This document shows, piece by piece, positions 1-10,483 of a stretch of 64,000 nucleotides of DNA. How positions within the stretch are numbered: position 1 is the stretch's first letter; each line of letters begins with the position of its first letter. The position numbers and the translations under genes were made by a program. Source of the stretch: Chloroflexota bacterium. GTDB lineage: Bacteria; Chloroflexota; Dehalococcoidia; Tepidiformales; Tepidiformaceae. The stretch lies in NCBI GenBank assembly GCA_026705605.1, contig JAPPAK010000003.1, positions 234,770 to 298,769 on the forward strand. The letters run 5' to 3'. The notes under the pieces are model-generated. The model had not been told where the DNA came from. It saw only the letters and a list, made by a program, of their open reading frames with translations, and searched no databases.

Positions 1-648
1 AGGCTCACCGATGAGCACGGGATTGTTCTTGGTGCGGCGGGAGAGGATCTGGACGACGCGCTCCAGCTCGGTGGAGCGGCCGATGACGGGGTCGAGCTGG
101 CCGGAGGTGGCGGCGGCGGTCAGCTCGATGCCGAGCTGATCGACGGTCGGGGTGCGGCTCGCCTGGCGGGTGCCGCCGGCGGCCGTTCCGGCGGCCTGGG
201 GGGAGGACTGACTGAGGATACGCGTGGTCTCGGCGCGGACGCGCTCGATGTTGACGCCGAGGCTCTCGAGGACGCCCGCGGCGATGCCCTCACCCTCACG
301 CACGAGGCCGAGGAGGAGGTGCTCGGTGCCGATGTAGCTGTGGCCGAGGCGGCGGGCCTCGTCGACGGCAAGCTCGATGACCTTCTTGGCGCGGGGGGTG
401 AGCCCGATCTCGCCGAGGACGGTGCGATCGCCGCGACCGATGATGAACTCGACCGCGGAGCGAACCTTGTTCAGCTCGACGCCGAGGTTGGAGAGGACCT
501 TGGCGGCAACGCCATCACCCTCGCGCACGAGGCCGAGGAGGATGTGCTCGGTGCCGATGTAGTTGTGGTTGAAGCGGTGAGCCTCTTCCTGGGCGAGGGT
601 GAGCACACGCCGGGCGCGTTCCGTGAACTTATCGAATCGGTCGGCCAT
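1..648 (-). CDS. clpC: ATP-dependent Clp protease ATPase subunit ClpC (N-terminal part)
   Basis: This is the first 216 residues of a ClpC/ClpA-type AAA+ unfoldase that feeds substrates to ClpP. Two Clp_N repeats are visible: residues 1-75, with [19 protein letters not shown], and 80-150, with [19 protein letters not shown]. The D1 AAA module begins around residue 190 ([18 protein letters not shown]). The frame runs off the left edge just before the first Walker A motif, so the ATPase cores and C-terminus are outside. The ATG at 648 is preceded by a clear AGGAGG. It lies 14 bases after the stop of the S1-domain gene, so the two are probably co-transcribed. Confidence 0.95.
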   Translation of the reverse strand, partial: MADRFDKFTERARRVLTLAQEEAHRFNHNYIGTEHILLGLVREGDGVAAKVLSNLGVELNKVRSAVEFIIGRGDRTVLGEIGLTPRAKKVIELAVDEARRLGHSYIGTEHLLLGLVREGEGIAAGVLESLGVNIERVRAETTRILSQSSPQAAGTAAGGTRQASRTPTVDQLGIELTAAATSGQLDPVIGRSTELERVVQILSRRTKNNPVLIGEP

Positions 649-662
649 CGCGTTCCCTCCTG

Positions 663-2495
663 CTAGTCCCCGGCCCTGGCGGCGGAGCCGCCTTCGCCGG
701 ATGCGGGTACTGCTTCCTCGGCGGCGGGGGCCGCCTCCACCGAGTTTTCTGTTGTTGCTTCCTCGACCGCGGCCGGCTCCTCGCTCTCGGCGGGGGCATC
801 CTCGGTCGTGGCGGCAGCGGGTTCCTCGCTCGCCTCGGCAGCGGGCTCGGCGCTGGCTTCGGCAGCGGATTCCTCGCTGGCCTCAGCGACGGGCTCATCG
901 CTGGCCTCGGCGGTGGGCTCGTCGCTGGCCTCGGCGGCAGGCTCGTCGCTGGCTTCGGCAGCAGCTTCCTCGCCGGTGGCGGCAGCGGCGGCTTCCCCGT
1001 CGTCTGCGAGGCTCAGGGCGTTGCCGGAGTCGGCGTTTTCGAGCGCCTGGGCGAAGGCATGAGCGAAGGCGGAGACGGGCTCGGGGTCGTTGGCCACGGC
1101 CTGCTCGACGGTCTCCTGCGCGGTGCGTGGCTCGGAGCGGCTCTGGGAGGGATCGCGCTTGTCCATCCCGAATTCGTCGCGCACGTCATCGGGCCAGTCG
1201 ATGACAGAGCCGTTGCGGTCGAAGCCAAAGCCCATCGCCTCGGCGTCGTTGCGCGCCTGGCGGAGGCTGAGCCCGAGCCGGTGGCGGTCCTTCTCGATAC
1301 GCACGAGCTTGACCGGCACGACGTTGCCTTCCTCCAGCACCTCCCTCGGGTGCTGGATGCGGCGGTTCGTAATCTCGGAGATGTGAATGAGGCCCTCGAT
1401 GGGCCCATCGAGGCGCACGAACGCGCCGAAGGGCATGAGCTTGGTGACCCGCCCGATCAGCACCTGGCCGATGACGAAGCGGTCGACAGCGCTGTCCCAC
1501 TCCTCGGGGTGAGCGCGCTTGAGCGAGAGCGAGATCTTGCGCGCCTCGCGGTCGACGCGGAGGACGTAGGCCTTCACCTCGTCGCCGACCTTGAAGAGAT
1601 CCTTCGCCTTCTTGCCACGCTCCCAGGTGAGCTCCGTGAGGTGCGCGAGGCCGTCGGCGCCGCCGAGGTCGACGAAGACGCCGAAGTCGGTGATGGAGGA
1701 GATGCGGCCCTCGCGGATCTCGCCTTCCTGGAGCTCCTGGATGATCCGCTCCTTCTGCTCGCGACGCCACTCGGTCATGGCGGCGCGCTCGGAGAGGATG
1801 GCGCGGTTCTTGCGACGGTTCAGCTCAATGACCTTGAGGCGCACTTCCTTGCCGACGAGGGTGGCGAGAGCGTTCGCGGCGTCGGGGTTGTCCCGGCGAA
1901 TGCTGTCGATCTGGGAGAGGGGAATGAAGGCGTTGACGCCCTCGACGTTGGCAAGGACGCCGCCGCGGTTATGGCCGACGATCTCGGCGGAGAAGATCTC
2001 GCCGGACTCGAGGCGGCCGGCCAGGATATCCCAGCCTTCCTCGCCACGAGCGCGGTCGAGGGACACAACGCCGTGACCCTCGGAGCTCATGGGCTGGAGG
2101 ACCATGACGCGGACGGTGTCACCGGCCTTCAGGCGGCTCTGGCCTTCGACGCCCATGGAGAGCATCTCGCTCTGGGGGATGACGGCCTCGGTCTTGGTTC
2201 CGACATCGACAATGACGCCGTCGGGCGAGGCGCCCATGACGACACCCTGGATGATCTCGCCGCGGCGGAGGCTGCTCGGCTGAGCGGCCTCGGTCTCGAG
2301 AAGGGCGGCCATGTCCATCTCGGCGCTGGGTTCGGCTGGAGCAGAGGGGGCCGGTCCCGGCGTTGCCGGGGCTGTTTCGGGGGCTGGTGCGGGAGGCTCG
2401 GGGGTCGGTTCAGGGGTGGCTGGGGGATCGGCGACGCCAGCAGGGGCGGGAGAGTCGCCGGTGGTGGCCTCGGGGGCCTGTTCGTCGGTGGACAC
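663..2495 (-). CDS. rpsA: S1 RNA-binding domain protein (ribosomal protein S1-like)
   Basis: A 610-residue protein with four S1 (OB-fold) domains, at about residues 75-145, 155-230, 250-325 and 335-410. The third is the most typical ([19 protein letters not shown]). S1 proteins bind mRNA at the ribosome. The N-terminus is Pro/Ala/Glu-rich. The last ~110 residues are low complexity, built from repeats of the type EASDEPAA, and will be very acidic. The start is a GTG at 2495 with GGAG seven bases upstream. The four-domain form with an acidic tail is shorter than the six-domain proteobacterial S1, so a translation role is likely but not proven. clpC follows directly. Confidence 0.85.
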   Translation of the reverse strand: MSTDEQAPEATTGDSPAPAGVADPPATPEPTPEPPAPAPETAPATPGPAPSAPAEPSAEMDMAALLETEAAQPSSLRRGEIIQGVVMGASPDGVIVDVGTKTEAVIPQSEMLSMGVEGQSRLKAGDTVRVMVLQPMSSEGHGVVSLDRARGEEGWDILAGRLESGEIFSAEIVGHNRGGVLANVEGVNAFIPLSQIDSIRRDNPDAANALATLVGKEVRLKVIELNRRKNRAILSERAAMTEWRREQKERIIQELQEGEIREGRISSITDFGVFVDLGGADGLAHLTELTWERGKKAKDLFKVGDEVKAYVLRVDREARKISLSLKRAHPEEWDSAVDRFVIGQVLIGRVTKLMPFGAFVRLDGPIEGLIHISEITNRRIQHPREVLEEGNVVPVKLVRIEKDRHRLGLSLRQARNDAEAMGFGFDRNGSVIDWPDDVRDEFGMDKRDPSQSRSEPRTAQETVEQAVANDPEPVSAFAHAFAQALENADSGNALSLADDGEAAAAATGEEAAAEASDEPAAEASDEPTAEASDEPVAEASEESAAEASAEPAAEASEEPAAATTEDAPAESEEPAAVEEATTENSVEAAPAAEEAVPASGEGGSAARAGD

Positions 2496-2565
2496 TGGTG
2501 GGCTCCGTTTGACCGCGTTGCCCGTCTGATGATGAGGCGAGAGGACGGCCGCTGATGTGGCCTCG

Positions 2566-2571
2566 ATTGTA
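2566..2571 (-). promoter_or_regulatory. possible -10 box upstream of the S1-domain gene
   Basis: Read on the minus strand the hexamer is TACAAT, about 70 bases upstream of the GTG of the S1-domain gene and downstream of the 5S rRNA gene. No good -35 hexamer is visible at 16-18 bases, so this is only a candidate for a separate promoter of the S1-clpC unit. Confidence 0.35.
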
Positions 2572-2651
2572 GCAGCGCCTCGATCTTGGTGCGAAATGAG
2601 GACGCTTACCGCAGCGGGGCGGGGGAAACGGGGTCGGCGGGGATTGAAAAC

Positions 2652-2766
2652 CCGGCGGCGGCCTATTTTCCCACCCAGTTACCCGGGCAGTATCGTCGGC
2701 GCTGAGGCGTTTCACTTCCGTGTTCGGGATGGGAACGGGTGGGGCCACCTCGCTCTAGCCACCAGA
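2652..2766 (-). rRNA. rrf: 5S ribosomal RNA
   Basis: On the minus strand the central block CCGTTCCCATCCCGAACAC, the following GGAAGTGAAACGCCTCAGCG and the 3' GGTGGGAAAATAGG match the universal 5S core. The ends CTGGTGGC and GCCGCCGG form an eight-pair helix I with two G-U pairs, which fixes the termini to within a base or two. The gene is about 115 nt long. No 23S or 16S gene lies in the 60 kb downstream or the 2.6 kb upstream in the window. A protein gene ends 42 bases before it. Confidence 0.93.
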
Positions 2767-2808
2767 GCAGCCAGTATCGAGGGGGAGCGGGGGAGGCGCA
2801 AGCGCGGG

Positions 2809-3936
2809 CTAGATGTCGATGGCAACGCCCAGAGCCGTGCCGATGCCATACGTAATCCCGGCGGCGGCCAGGCCGATCGCGAGCTGGCGCACTCCGGAAT
2901 AGAGCGCGGAACGGCCGGTCCAGAGGGTGACGGCGGCGCCGAGGAGGAAGAGACCGGCGGCGCCGAGGCCGAGGCTGAGGCCGATGGCGAGCCCGCCATC
3001 GGCGAAGAACCAGGGGAAGGCGGGCACCAGCGCACCGACGGCAAACAGCAGAAACGAGGTGACCGCAGCGACGGATGGGCGCCCGACGCTCTGCTCGGAC
3101 ATGCCGAGCTCCTCGCGCACGAGGGTATCGAGGGCCGTCTCGCGGTTCTCGAAGACGCGGTCGGCCGTAAGACGGGCGGACTCTTCGGAGAGACCCTTGG
3201 CCTGGTAGATGAGCACAAGCTCGGCGCGCTCCTCTTCCGGGTTCATCTCGAGCTCCTCGCGCTCGATCTCCACCTGGCGCTCGAAGGCCTCGCGGCTGCT
3301 GCGGACGCTGATCCACTCAGCGAACGCCATGCTGAAGGCCCCGGCGAGAAGGCCGGCGATGCCGGCCAGGGCGACGACCCCCTGACCCGGATCGGCGCCG
3401 GCGAAGCCCATCACGAGGCTGAGGTTGGAGACGAGGCCGTCGTTCGCGCCGAGGACGGCGGCGCGCAGGGCGTTGCCGGAGGCGCCGCGGTGCCGACCCT
3501 CGAGACGGGCGACGTCGACGCTCTCGCCGGGCTGACTGGCAAGCGCCTGGAAGAGGCGAGCGTGGGAGCGCTCGGTGCCAGGCAGACCCCGCTCGACGGC
3601 CTCAGGCTGGTCGTCGTACATCGTGACGGCGTTGAGCTCCATGCGCTCCACGAGGGGGGTGACGAACTGGGTGCCGAAGCGGCGGGCGAGCCAGCCGAGG
3701 ATGCGGACCTGCGCGCCCGGACGGAATTCGGGAACGTCCACGCCGGCTTCCCGGAGCTTCCCCTCCCAGAGGTCGATGTGGCGCTTCTCGCTTTCGGCGA
3801 GGCGCTCGAAGACGCTCTTCAGGTTGGAGTCTTCCTCCGCTTCGGCGAGGAGGAGGTAGAGGCTCTGACCGTCGACCTCCTCCTGGAGGTTACGGCGGTA
3901 GCGACGGAGGTCGTCAGCGGAGGGGCCGGCTGTCAC
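2809..3936 (-). CDS. ferritin-like / VIT1-CCC1 family iron transporter fusion
   Basis: A 375-residue fusion. Residues 1-140 form a ferritin-like/rubrerythrin helical domain with iron-ligand patterns such as ESEKRH. Residues 155-375 are a VIT1/CCC1-type membrane domain with the family signature AVLGANDGLVSNLSLVMGFA and about five membrane helices. This arrangement is known from the MbfA/'erythrin-VIT1' group, which senses or binds iron in the cytosol and exports Fe/Mn. The start is a GTG at 3936 whose first bases overlap the TGA of the upstream gene. It is the last gene of a minus-strand run containing tldD, tldE and the GGCT-like gene. Confidence 0.88.
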   Translation of the reverse strand: MTAGPSADDLRRYRRNLQEEVDGQSLYLLLAEAEEDSNLKSVFERLAESEKRHIDLWEGKLREAGVDVPEFRPGAQVRILGWLARRFGTQFVTPLVERMELNAVTMYDDQPEAVERGLPGTERSHARLFQALASQPGESVDVARLEGRHRGASGNALRAAVLGANDGLVSNLSLVMGFAGADPGQGVVALAGIAGLLAGAFSMAFAEWISVRSSREAFERQVEIEREELEMNPEEERAELVLIYQAKGLSEESARLTADRVFENRETALDTLVREELGMSEQSVGRPSVAAVTSFLLFAVGALVPAFPWFFADGGLAIGLSLGLGAAGLFLLGAAVTLWTGRSALYSGVRQLAIGLAAAGITYGIGTALGVAIDI

Positions 3937-4427
3937 GACTTCAGTGTAGGGGGAGGGGAAGGCGAGGGGCGAGGCGGGAGGGTGGGCACCTCCTCGATGG
4001 CCTTAACCCAGTCGGCCGGGAGGCCGTGCTCGCGGGCGCCTTCGAGGAGGAGGGCCTGGTAGCCGTCGGTGGTGGGGCCCTCCTCGCCGGGATTGCAGAT
4101 GACGTAGGCGAAGGCCTGGAGGCTTTCGCCGTTCGCGGATTCCACCCGCAGGCTCTCGCGGCGGTACTGACCGCGGGCCACGCCTTCGTAGCGATCAAGG
4201 GCTTCCGCATGCTCGTCCGTGACCTCCCAGAGAACGCCCCAGACCTCCGAGTCCGGTTCGGGGAGGACATCGGCGACGAGGCCGCCACGGCGGTTGCTCC
4301 AGGCGTCGAAGGCGAGGCGGTAGCCGGGGAGGCGGGCGACGCCAAGGCAGCGGGCGCCGGGGCAGCGGTCGGCCATCTGGGAGGAGGCCATATTGGAGCC
4401 GTAGGCGAAGTACGGGGGGACGGGCAC
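3933..4427 (-). CDS. gamma-glutamylcyclotransferase-like (AIG2/GGCT fold) protein
   Basis: A 164-residue protein opening with YFAYGSNM, the hallmark GGCT/AIG2 loop that holds the gamma-glutamyl group. The acidic catalytic region follows (ALDRYEGVARGQYRRE, with the expected Glu). The last ~20 residues are Pro/Ser-rich and extend past the fold. Family members convert gamma-glutamyl amino acids or gamma-glutamylamines to 5-oxoproline; the substrate here cannot be told. The GTG at 4427 begins one base after the tldE stop, and the stop overlaps the start of the VIT1 gene. Translational coupling is likely. Confidence 0.8.
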   Translation of the reverse strand: MPVPPYFAYGSNMASSQMADRCPGARCLGVARLPGYRLAFDAWSNRRGGLVADVLPEPDSEVWGVLWEVTDEHAEALDRYEGVARGQYRRESLRVESANGESLQAFAYVICNPGEEGPTTDGYQALLLEGAREHGLPADWVKAIEEVPTLPPRPSPSPPPTLKS

Positions 4428-4428
4428 G

Positions 4429-5779
4429 TCAGACGCCGGAGACGGTCATCTCGGCGATACGCACGGTGGGGGCGGCAGAGGAGCCGAACCAGGTGAGGTC
4501 GCTGCCGACGGCATCGACGCTCGCGAGCATGGAGGCGGCGTCACCGGAGATGTTGACCTCGGCCACGGGGTAGGCGATCTGCCCGTTTTCGATCCAGAAG
4601 CCACCCACGCCACGGGAGTAGTCGCCGGTGGTGGGGTTGAAGCCGAAGCCCATGAGGGCGGTCACGAGCAGCCCCTCCTTCGTGTCCGCGACGATGTCCT
4701 CGGCGGGGGTATCGCCGGGCTCGAAGATGAGGTTCGCGGGGCCGGGCTCGGGGAGGGATGAGACGCCGCGCTGGGCGCTGCCGGTCGTGCGGGCGTCCAT
4801 GCGGCGAGCGGTGTAGCAGTCGAAGAGGAAGCCCTCAAAGCGCCCGTCCTGAAAGAGGACGTTGCGGCGGGCGGCCACGCCTTCGCCGTCGAAGGGGCGG
4901 GAGCCGGCGCGCGCGGGCTGGGTGGGGTCATCGACGATGGTCACGAGGGGAGAGCCGATGGCCTCGCCCGTGCGTCCCGCGAGGAAGGTGGCGCCCCGGT
5001 AGAGAGCGCCGCCGGTGGCGCAGCCAGCGACATCGCCGGCGAGGCGAGCGGCCATCATCGGTTCGAAGATGACGGGGACGCGCTTCGTATCGGTTTTGCG
5101 GGCGCCGAGTTGGTCGACGGCGCGCTGGGCGGCGATGCGGCCGATCGTCTCGGGGTCCATGAGGCTGCGGAGGTTGCGCTCAGCGCTGAACCACCAGGCG
5201 TTGCGCTTCTTGCCATCCTCGTCGTCGGCGAGGGCCTCGGTGGAGAGGGAGATCGAGGTGGCGGGGTAACTGGCGGCGAATCCGCGGGAGTTGGCGAGGG
5301 CGACCTCGCCGATGCGGGTGGTGAGGCCGGCGCCCTCGGAGTTGGTAATGCGCGGATCGAAGCCGAGGGCGGCGGCCTCGCAGGCGCGGGCCATGTCGAT
5401 GCGCTCGTCGAGGGGCAGGCTCTCGATACGCTCGTCGTAGAGCTGGAGGGAGTCGCCGCCGGCGGTGGCAAGCTGATCGGGCTCGGGGAGGCCGGCGTAC
5501 TGGTCGGGGGCGGAGATGCGCGCCAGCTCGACGGTCTCGCCGACGAACTGCTCGAAGGCGGCAGGCGTGAAGTCGGAGGTCGAGCAGACGGCCGTGCGAC
5601 CGCCGGCGATGACGCGGAGGCCGAGGGAGTGGGAGGTGGCCTCGATCAGCTTCTCGATGTCGCCGAGACGGATGGAGACCGTGGACTCGGTGTGGGAGAA
5701 GGCGATGGCATCGCACTGCTCGGCGCCGCGGGCGACGGCAAGCTCGACGGCGCGGCTCGCAAGCTCGAGTGGGGTTGCC

Positions 5780-5799
<20 letters not shown>
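4429..5799 (-). CDS. tldE: TldE/PmbA family metalloprotease subunit
   Basis: A 456-residue TldD/PmbA-superfamily protein. It lacks the HExxxH zinc motif, which marks it as the TldE (PmbA) partner rather than TldD. The central block around FEPMMAARLAG and the C-terminal ENGQIAYPVAEVNISG are typical. TldD and TldE form a heterodimeric peptidase that degrades unfolded peptides and, in some bacteria, matures microcins or modified peptides. The GTG start at 5799 lies 20 bases inside the 3' end of tldD, so expression should be coupled. No RiPP precursor or modification gene is seen nearby. Confidence 0.9.
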
Positions 5800-7234
<1,435 letters not shown>

Positions 7235-7301
7235 GGTAGCGCGTGGCGGGCGTGAAAGGCGATCACGATGCGCGCTGGCGATTTCGGTAGTCTCCGGAAT
7301 C

Positions 7302-7943
7302 ATGGAAGCCCTGCAGACTTTCCTTGAGCCGGGGCGCCGGGCGCTCGCACCGGACGGAACGCTCCTTCCGCGGGACGAACAGCACGACGGCTCGCCCGGG
7401 GCGGCGTTGCTGGTCGTGGATCTGGAGATGAGCGGGCCGAGCCCGCGCGAGCACGAAGTGATCGACGTGGGCGGGGTGCTGGCGACCGTGGGGGCAGGCT
7501 TCCCGGAGCGGGAGTCGTGGGGTGCGCGGGTTCGTCCGCTGCACATCGGGACGGCGAATGTGGGGGCGCTGAAGGTGGCGGCGTACTCGGCGCGGAAGTG
7601 GCGAGATGCCGTCCCGCTCGAGGAGGCGTTCGGGCGGCTGGCGGAGCTGGGCGGCGGGGCGACGATCGCGGGGTGGGGCATCGGCGGCGACATGGCGTTC
7701 CTCGCCGAGAGCGCGCGCCGGACGGGCACGCCGTGGCCCTTCGCGGACGTGGCGATCGACGTGCAGCTGATCGCGCGGAGGCTGCTCGGCAGGGACGAGG
7801 TGGACCGCTTCAACCTCGGGCACGTGGCCGACCGGCTGGGGATCGGGCGGCTCGGAGAACACACCGCTCTTGCGGACGCCTACGCGACGTATGACGTGCT
7901 GGTGAAGCTGGCAGAGCGGGCGGGCCTGGGCGGCGGTCCTTGA
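7302..7943 (+). CDS. DEDDh-type 3'-5' exonuclease (Pol III epsilon/RNase T-like)
   Basis: A 213-residue protein with the three exonuclease motifs: ExoI LVVDLEMSGPSPREHEVIDVG (D and E), ExoII around GWGIGGDMAFL (D), and ExoIII HTALADAYATYD (H-x4-D). Such enzymes trim DNA or RNA 3' ends using two metal ions. It is short, without polymerase or UvrC domains, so it resembles oligoribonuclease/RNase T/epsilon-like stand-alone nucleases; the substrate is unknown. The ATG at 7302 follows a 67-base divergent gap with tldD. The gene ends 34 bases before the FMN riboswitch. Confidence 0.75.
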   Translation: MEALQTFLEPGRRALAPDGTLLPRDEQHDGSPGAALLVVDLEMSGPSPREHEVIDVGGVLATVGAGFPERESWGARVRPLHIGTANVGALKVAAYSARKWRDAVPLEEAFGRLAELGGGATIAGWGIGGDMAFLAESARRTGTPWPFADVAIDVQLIARRLLGRDEVDRFNLGHVADRLGIGRLGEHTALADAYATYDVLVKLAERAGLGGGP

Positions 7944-7977
7944 CAATGGCAATCCTGACCCTAACGATCGGGGCGAC

Positions 7978-8092
7978 GTTCTCGGGGCGAGGTGAAAATC
8001 CTCACCGGCGGTGAAAGCCCGCGACTCCGCTTCGGCGGATTGATCCGGTGGAATTCCGGGGCCGACGGTCAAAGTCCGGATGGGAGAGAACG
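7978..8092 (+). promoter_or_regulatory. FMN riboswitch (RFN element)
   Basis: The conserved RFN blocks appear in order: the opening TTCTCGGGGCGAGGTGAAAA, then CACCGGCGGTGAAAGCCCGC, then GATCCGGTGGAATTCCGGGG, then CCGACGGTCAAAGTCCGGAT, closed by GGGAGAGAAC pairing with the 5' GTTCTC. It lies about 90 bases upstream of riboflavin synthase. A short GCCGCC-TCT-GGCGGC hairpin at 8101-8115 follows, but no T-run. Translational control, or a Rho- or processing-based mechanism, is therefore as likely as intrinsic termination. FMN binding should switch off the rib operon. Confidence 0.95.
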
Positions 8093-8178
8093 ACCGCGCG
8101 GCCGCCTCTGGCGGCAAGCCGCTGGTATCGCCTTTCCCGTCATCCCCGGCGCGTTGAGTCGCACGAGCGCGAGGCGGG

Positions 8179-8778
8179 ATGTTCACCGGCATCATCGAAG
8201 AGCTTGGCACCGTCCTCGAAAGCGGCGAAGGCCGCCTGCTGATCCGCGCGCCCATGGTCGTGAGCGACTCCGCGCTCGGCGACTCCATCGCCATCAACGG
8301 CGTCGACCTGACCGTGGCGGAGATGGAAGACGACACCTTCTTCGCGAACCTGATGCCCGAAACGTACCGGCGCTCGGCGCTCGGCGACCTGAGGCCGGGC
8401 GACCAGGTGAACCTCGAACGGAGCGTGCGACCGAACGACCGGCTGAGCGGGCACATGGTGCGGGGGGTGACCGAAGGGGTGGGGGAGATCACCGGCATCG
8501 CGCCGGAGGGCGATGCCCTCCTCGTGCGCATCGCGGCGCCGCCGGAGCTGCTTCGCTACACGGTGGTCAAGGGGCCGGTCTGCATCGATGGGGTGAGCCT
8601 CACGATCATCGACAAGGACGAGGACTCGCTGTGGGTCTCGCTGGTGCAGTACACGCAGGAGCACACGAACCTCGTGAGCCGCGGGGAGGGTGCCCGGGTC
8701 AATCTCGAGACCGACATCATCGCGCGCTACGTCGAGCAGTATGTGGCCGATCGTGAGTCAGGCGGGGGATCCGCATGA
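8179..8778 (+). CDS. ribE: riboflavin synthase, alpha chain
   Basis: A 199-residue protein starting MFTGIIEELG, the invariant RibE N-terminus. It has two lumazine-binding barrels (about 1-90 and 91-190), the second marked by CIDGVSLTI. It dismutates two 6,7-dimethyl-8-ribityllumazines to riboflavin. The usual GH(F/I)VxGHVDG segment at the end of the first barrel reads GHMVRGVTEG, lacking the second His and the Asp; that segment is normally conserved. It is the first gene under the FMN riboswitch, and its stop overlaps the ribBA start (ATGA). Confidence 0.93.
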   Translation: MFTGIIEELGTVLESGEGRLLIRAPMVVSDSALGDSIAINGVDLTVAEMEDDTFFANLMPETYRRSALGDLRPGDQVNLERSVRPNDRLSGHMVRGVTEGVGEITGIAPEGDALLVRIAAPPELLRYTVVKGPVCIDGVSLTIIDKDEDSLWVSLVQYTQEHTNLVSRGEGARVNLETDIIARYVEQYVADRESGGGSA

Positions 8779-10022
8779 CCGAAGTGAGGGATCCCGTGTC
8801 CGTCAGCGTGGAAGAGGCGATGGAGGAGTACCGCCAGGGCAAGTTCGTCATCATCGCGGACGACGAGGACCGCGAGAACGAGGGTGACCTGACGATTCCG
8901 GCCGAATGCGTGACGCCGGAGACGATCAACTTCATGGCGCGGTACGCGCGGGGGCTGATCTGCATCGCCCTTTCGGCGGAGCGGGTCGACGAGCTGCGCC
9001 TGCCGATGATGGTTGAGGAGCGCACGAACGACTCGCCCTTCGGGACGCCGTTCACGGTGTCGGTGGAGGCGCGCACGGGCGTCTCGACGGGAATCAGCGC
9101 GGCGGATCGGGCGCGAACGGTGCAGGTGCTGCTCGACCCGGAGACGCGCCCCGAAGACCTGGTGCGGCCGGGGCACATGTTCCCGCTGCGGGCGCACGAA
9201 GGCGGCGTGCTCGTGCGGGCGGGGCAGACGGAGGCGAGCGTCGACCTCTGCCGGCTGGCGGGGATGCGTCCGGCGGCGGTGATCTGCGAGATCATGAAGG
9301 GGGACGGGGAGATGGCGCGGATGCCGGAGCTGCAGCGCTTCGCCCGCCGCCACGGCCTGAAGATCCTGACGACGAACGAGATCATCAAGTACCGCCTGAA
9401 GAACGAGCGGCTGGTGCAGCGCGTGGCGGAGACGCACCTGCCGACGACGATGGGGGAGATGGCGATCGTCGCCTACCAGGCGAAGTACGCGAGCGAGGAA
9501 GAGGTGGCGGTGGTGAAGGGCAGCATCGACCCGGATGAGCCGGTGCTCGTGCGCGTCCACGACCAGTGCTTCACCGGCGACGTACTGCACTCGATGCGCT
9601 GTGACTGCGGCGAGCAGAAGGACCTGGCGCTGAAGCTGATCGGCGAGCAAGGGGGCGTCTTCCTCTACCTGCGGCAGGAGGGGCGGGGCATCGGGCTGCA
9701 CAACAAGCTGCGCGCCTACCGGCTCCAGGACGACGGACTCGACACGGTCGAGGCGAACCTCGCGCTGGGCTTCCCCGCCGACGGGCGGGACTACGGCATC
9801 GCGATGCAGATCCTGCTCGACCTCGGGGTGCGCAAGCTGCGCCTGCTCACGAACAACCCGGACAAGCTGGCGGGGCTCGAGGGGTACGGGCTGGAGGTGG
9901 TGGAACGGGTGCCGCTGGAGGTGCCGCCCAACCGGTTCAACTTCAACTATCTGGAGACGAAACGACGGCGCATGGGCCATATGCTCGATCATCTCGACGA
10001 AGCCCCGGAGGACGAGGCGTGA
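8775..10022 (+). CDS. ribBA: bifunctional 3,4-dihydroxy-2-butanone-4-phosphate synthase / GTP cyclohydrolase II
   Basis: A 415-residue fusion supplying both riboflavin precursors. Residues 1-205 are RibB (DDEDRENEGD acidic loop binding Mg and ribulose-5-phosphate; GHMFPLRAHEGGVLVRAGQT). Residues 210-415 are RibA, with zinc cysteines in QCFTGDVLHSMRCDCGEQ, the catalytic RQEGRGIGLHNKL and the C-terminal LLTNNPDK. The start overlaps ribE by four bases and the end overlaps ribH by four. No key residue is missing. Confidence 0.96.
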   Translation: MTEVRDPVSVSVEEAMEEYRQGKFVIIADDEDRENEGDLTIPAECVTPETINFMARYARGLICIALSAERVDELRLPMMVEERTNDSPFGTPFTVSVEARTGVSTGISAADRARTVQVLLDPETRPEDLVRPGHMFPLRAHEGGVLVRAGQTEASVDLCRLAGMRPAAVICEIMKGDGEMARMPELQRFARRHGLKILTTNEIIKYRLKNERLVQRVAETHLPTTMGEMAIVAYQAKYASEEEVAVVKGSIDPDEPVLVRVHDQCFTGDVLHSMRCDCGEQKDLALKLIGEQGGVFLYLRQEGRGIGLHNKLRAYRLQDDGLDTVEANLALGFPADGRDYGIAMQILLDLGVRKLRLLTNNPDKLAGLEGYGLEVVERVPLEVPPNRFNFNYLETKRRRMGHMLDHLDEAPEDEA

Positions 10023-10483
10023 ACGAGCTCGCCGCGGACAGCAACGGGGAGGGGCTGCGCGTCTGCATCGTGGTGGCGCAGTGGAACGCGTCGGTGACGT
10101 ACAAGCTGCTGGACGGGGCGAAGGCGGGGCTGGGAGAACGCGGGGTGCGTGCGGACGACATCACGGTGGCGTGGGTGCCTGGCTCGTTTGAGGTGCCACC
10201 GGCGACGCGGTGGGCGGCGGAGTCGGGGAACTACGACGCGGTGATCGCCATCGGGACGGTGATCAGGGGCGAGACGGATCACTACGAGCACATCGCGGGA
10301 CAGGCGGCGGCGGGCATCATGGAGACCTCGCAGGAGACGGGTGTGCCGGTCGCCTTTGGCGTGCTGACCTGCGACACGGCGGAGCAGGCGCTCGCACGAG
10401 CGGGCGGGAAGCACGGGAACAAGGGCGAGGAAGCGGCGGAGGCGGCGATCCAAATGGCGCGGCTGCGGGAGCGACTCGCCTAG
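10019..10483 (+). CDS. ribH: 6,7-dimethyl-8-ribityllumazine synthase
   Basis: A 154-residue lumazine synthase that condenses the ribityl-aminouracil with dihydroxybutanone phosphate. Diagnostic blocks are VVAQWNASVTYKLLDGA (substrate Trp/Asn loop), VPGSFEVP, IGTVIRGETDHYEHIA with the catalytic His, and FGVLTCDT. The GTG start at 10019 overlaps the ribBA stop (GTGA). It is the last gene of the riboswitch-controlled operon. ribD (deaminase/reductase) is not in the operon and must lie elsewhere. Confidence 0.95.
   Translation: MNELAADSNGEGLRVCIVVAQWNASVTYKLLDGAKAGLGERGVRADDITVAWVPGSFEVPPATRWAAESGNYDAVIAIGTVIRGETDHYEHIAGQAAAGIMETSQETGVPVAFGVLTCDTAEQALARAGGKHGNKGEEAAEAAIQMARLRERLA

Noticed and set aside
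1059..2555. Long plus-strand open frame opposite the S1-domain gene
   Set aside because: High-GC antisense shadow; the minus strand has clear S1 domains. The same applies to the long frames opposite lhr and tldD.
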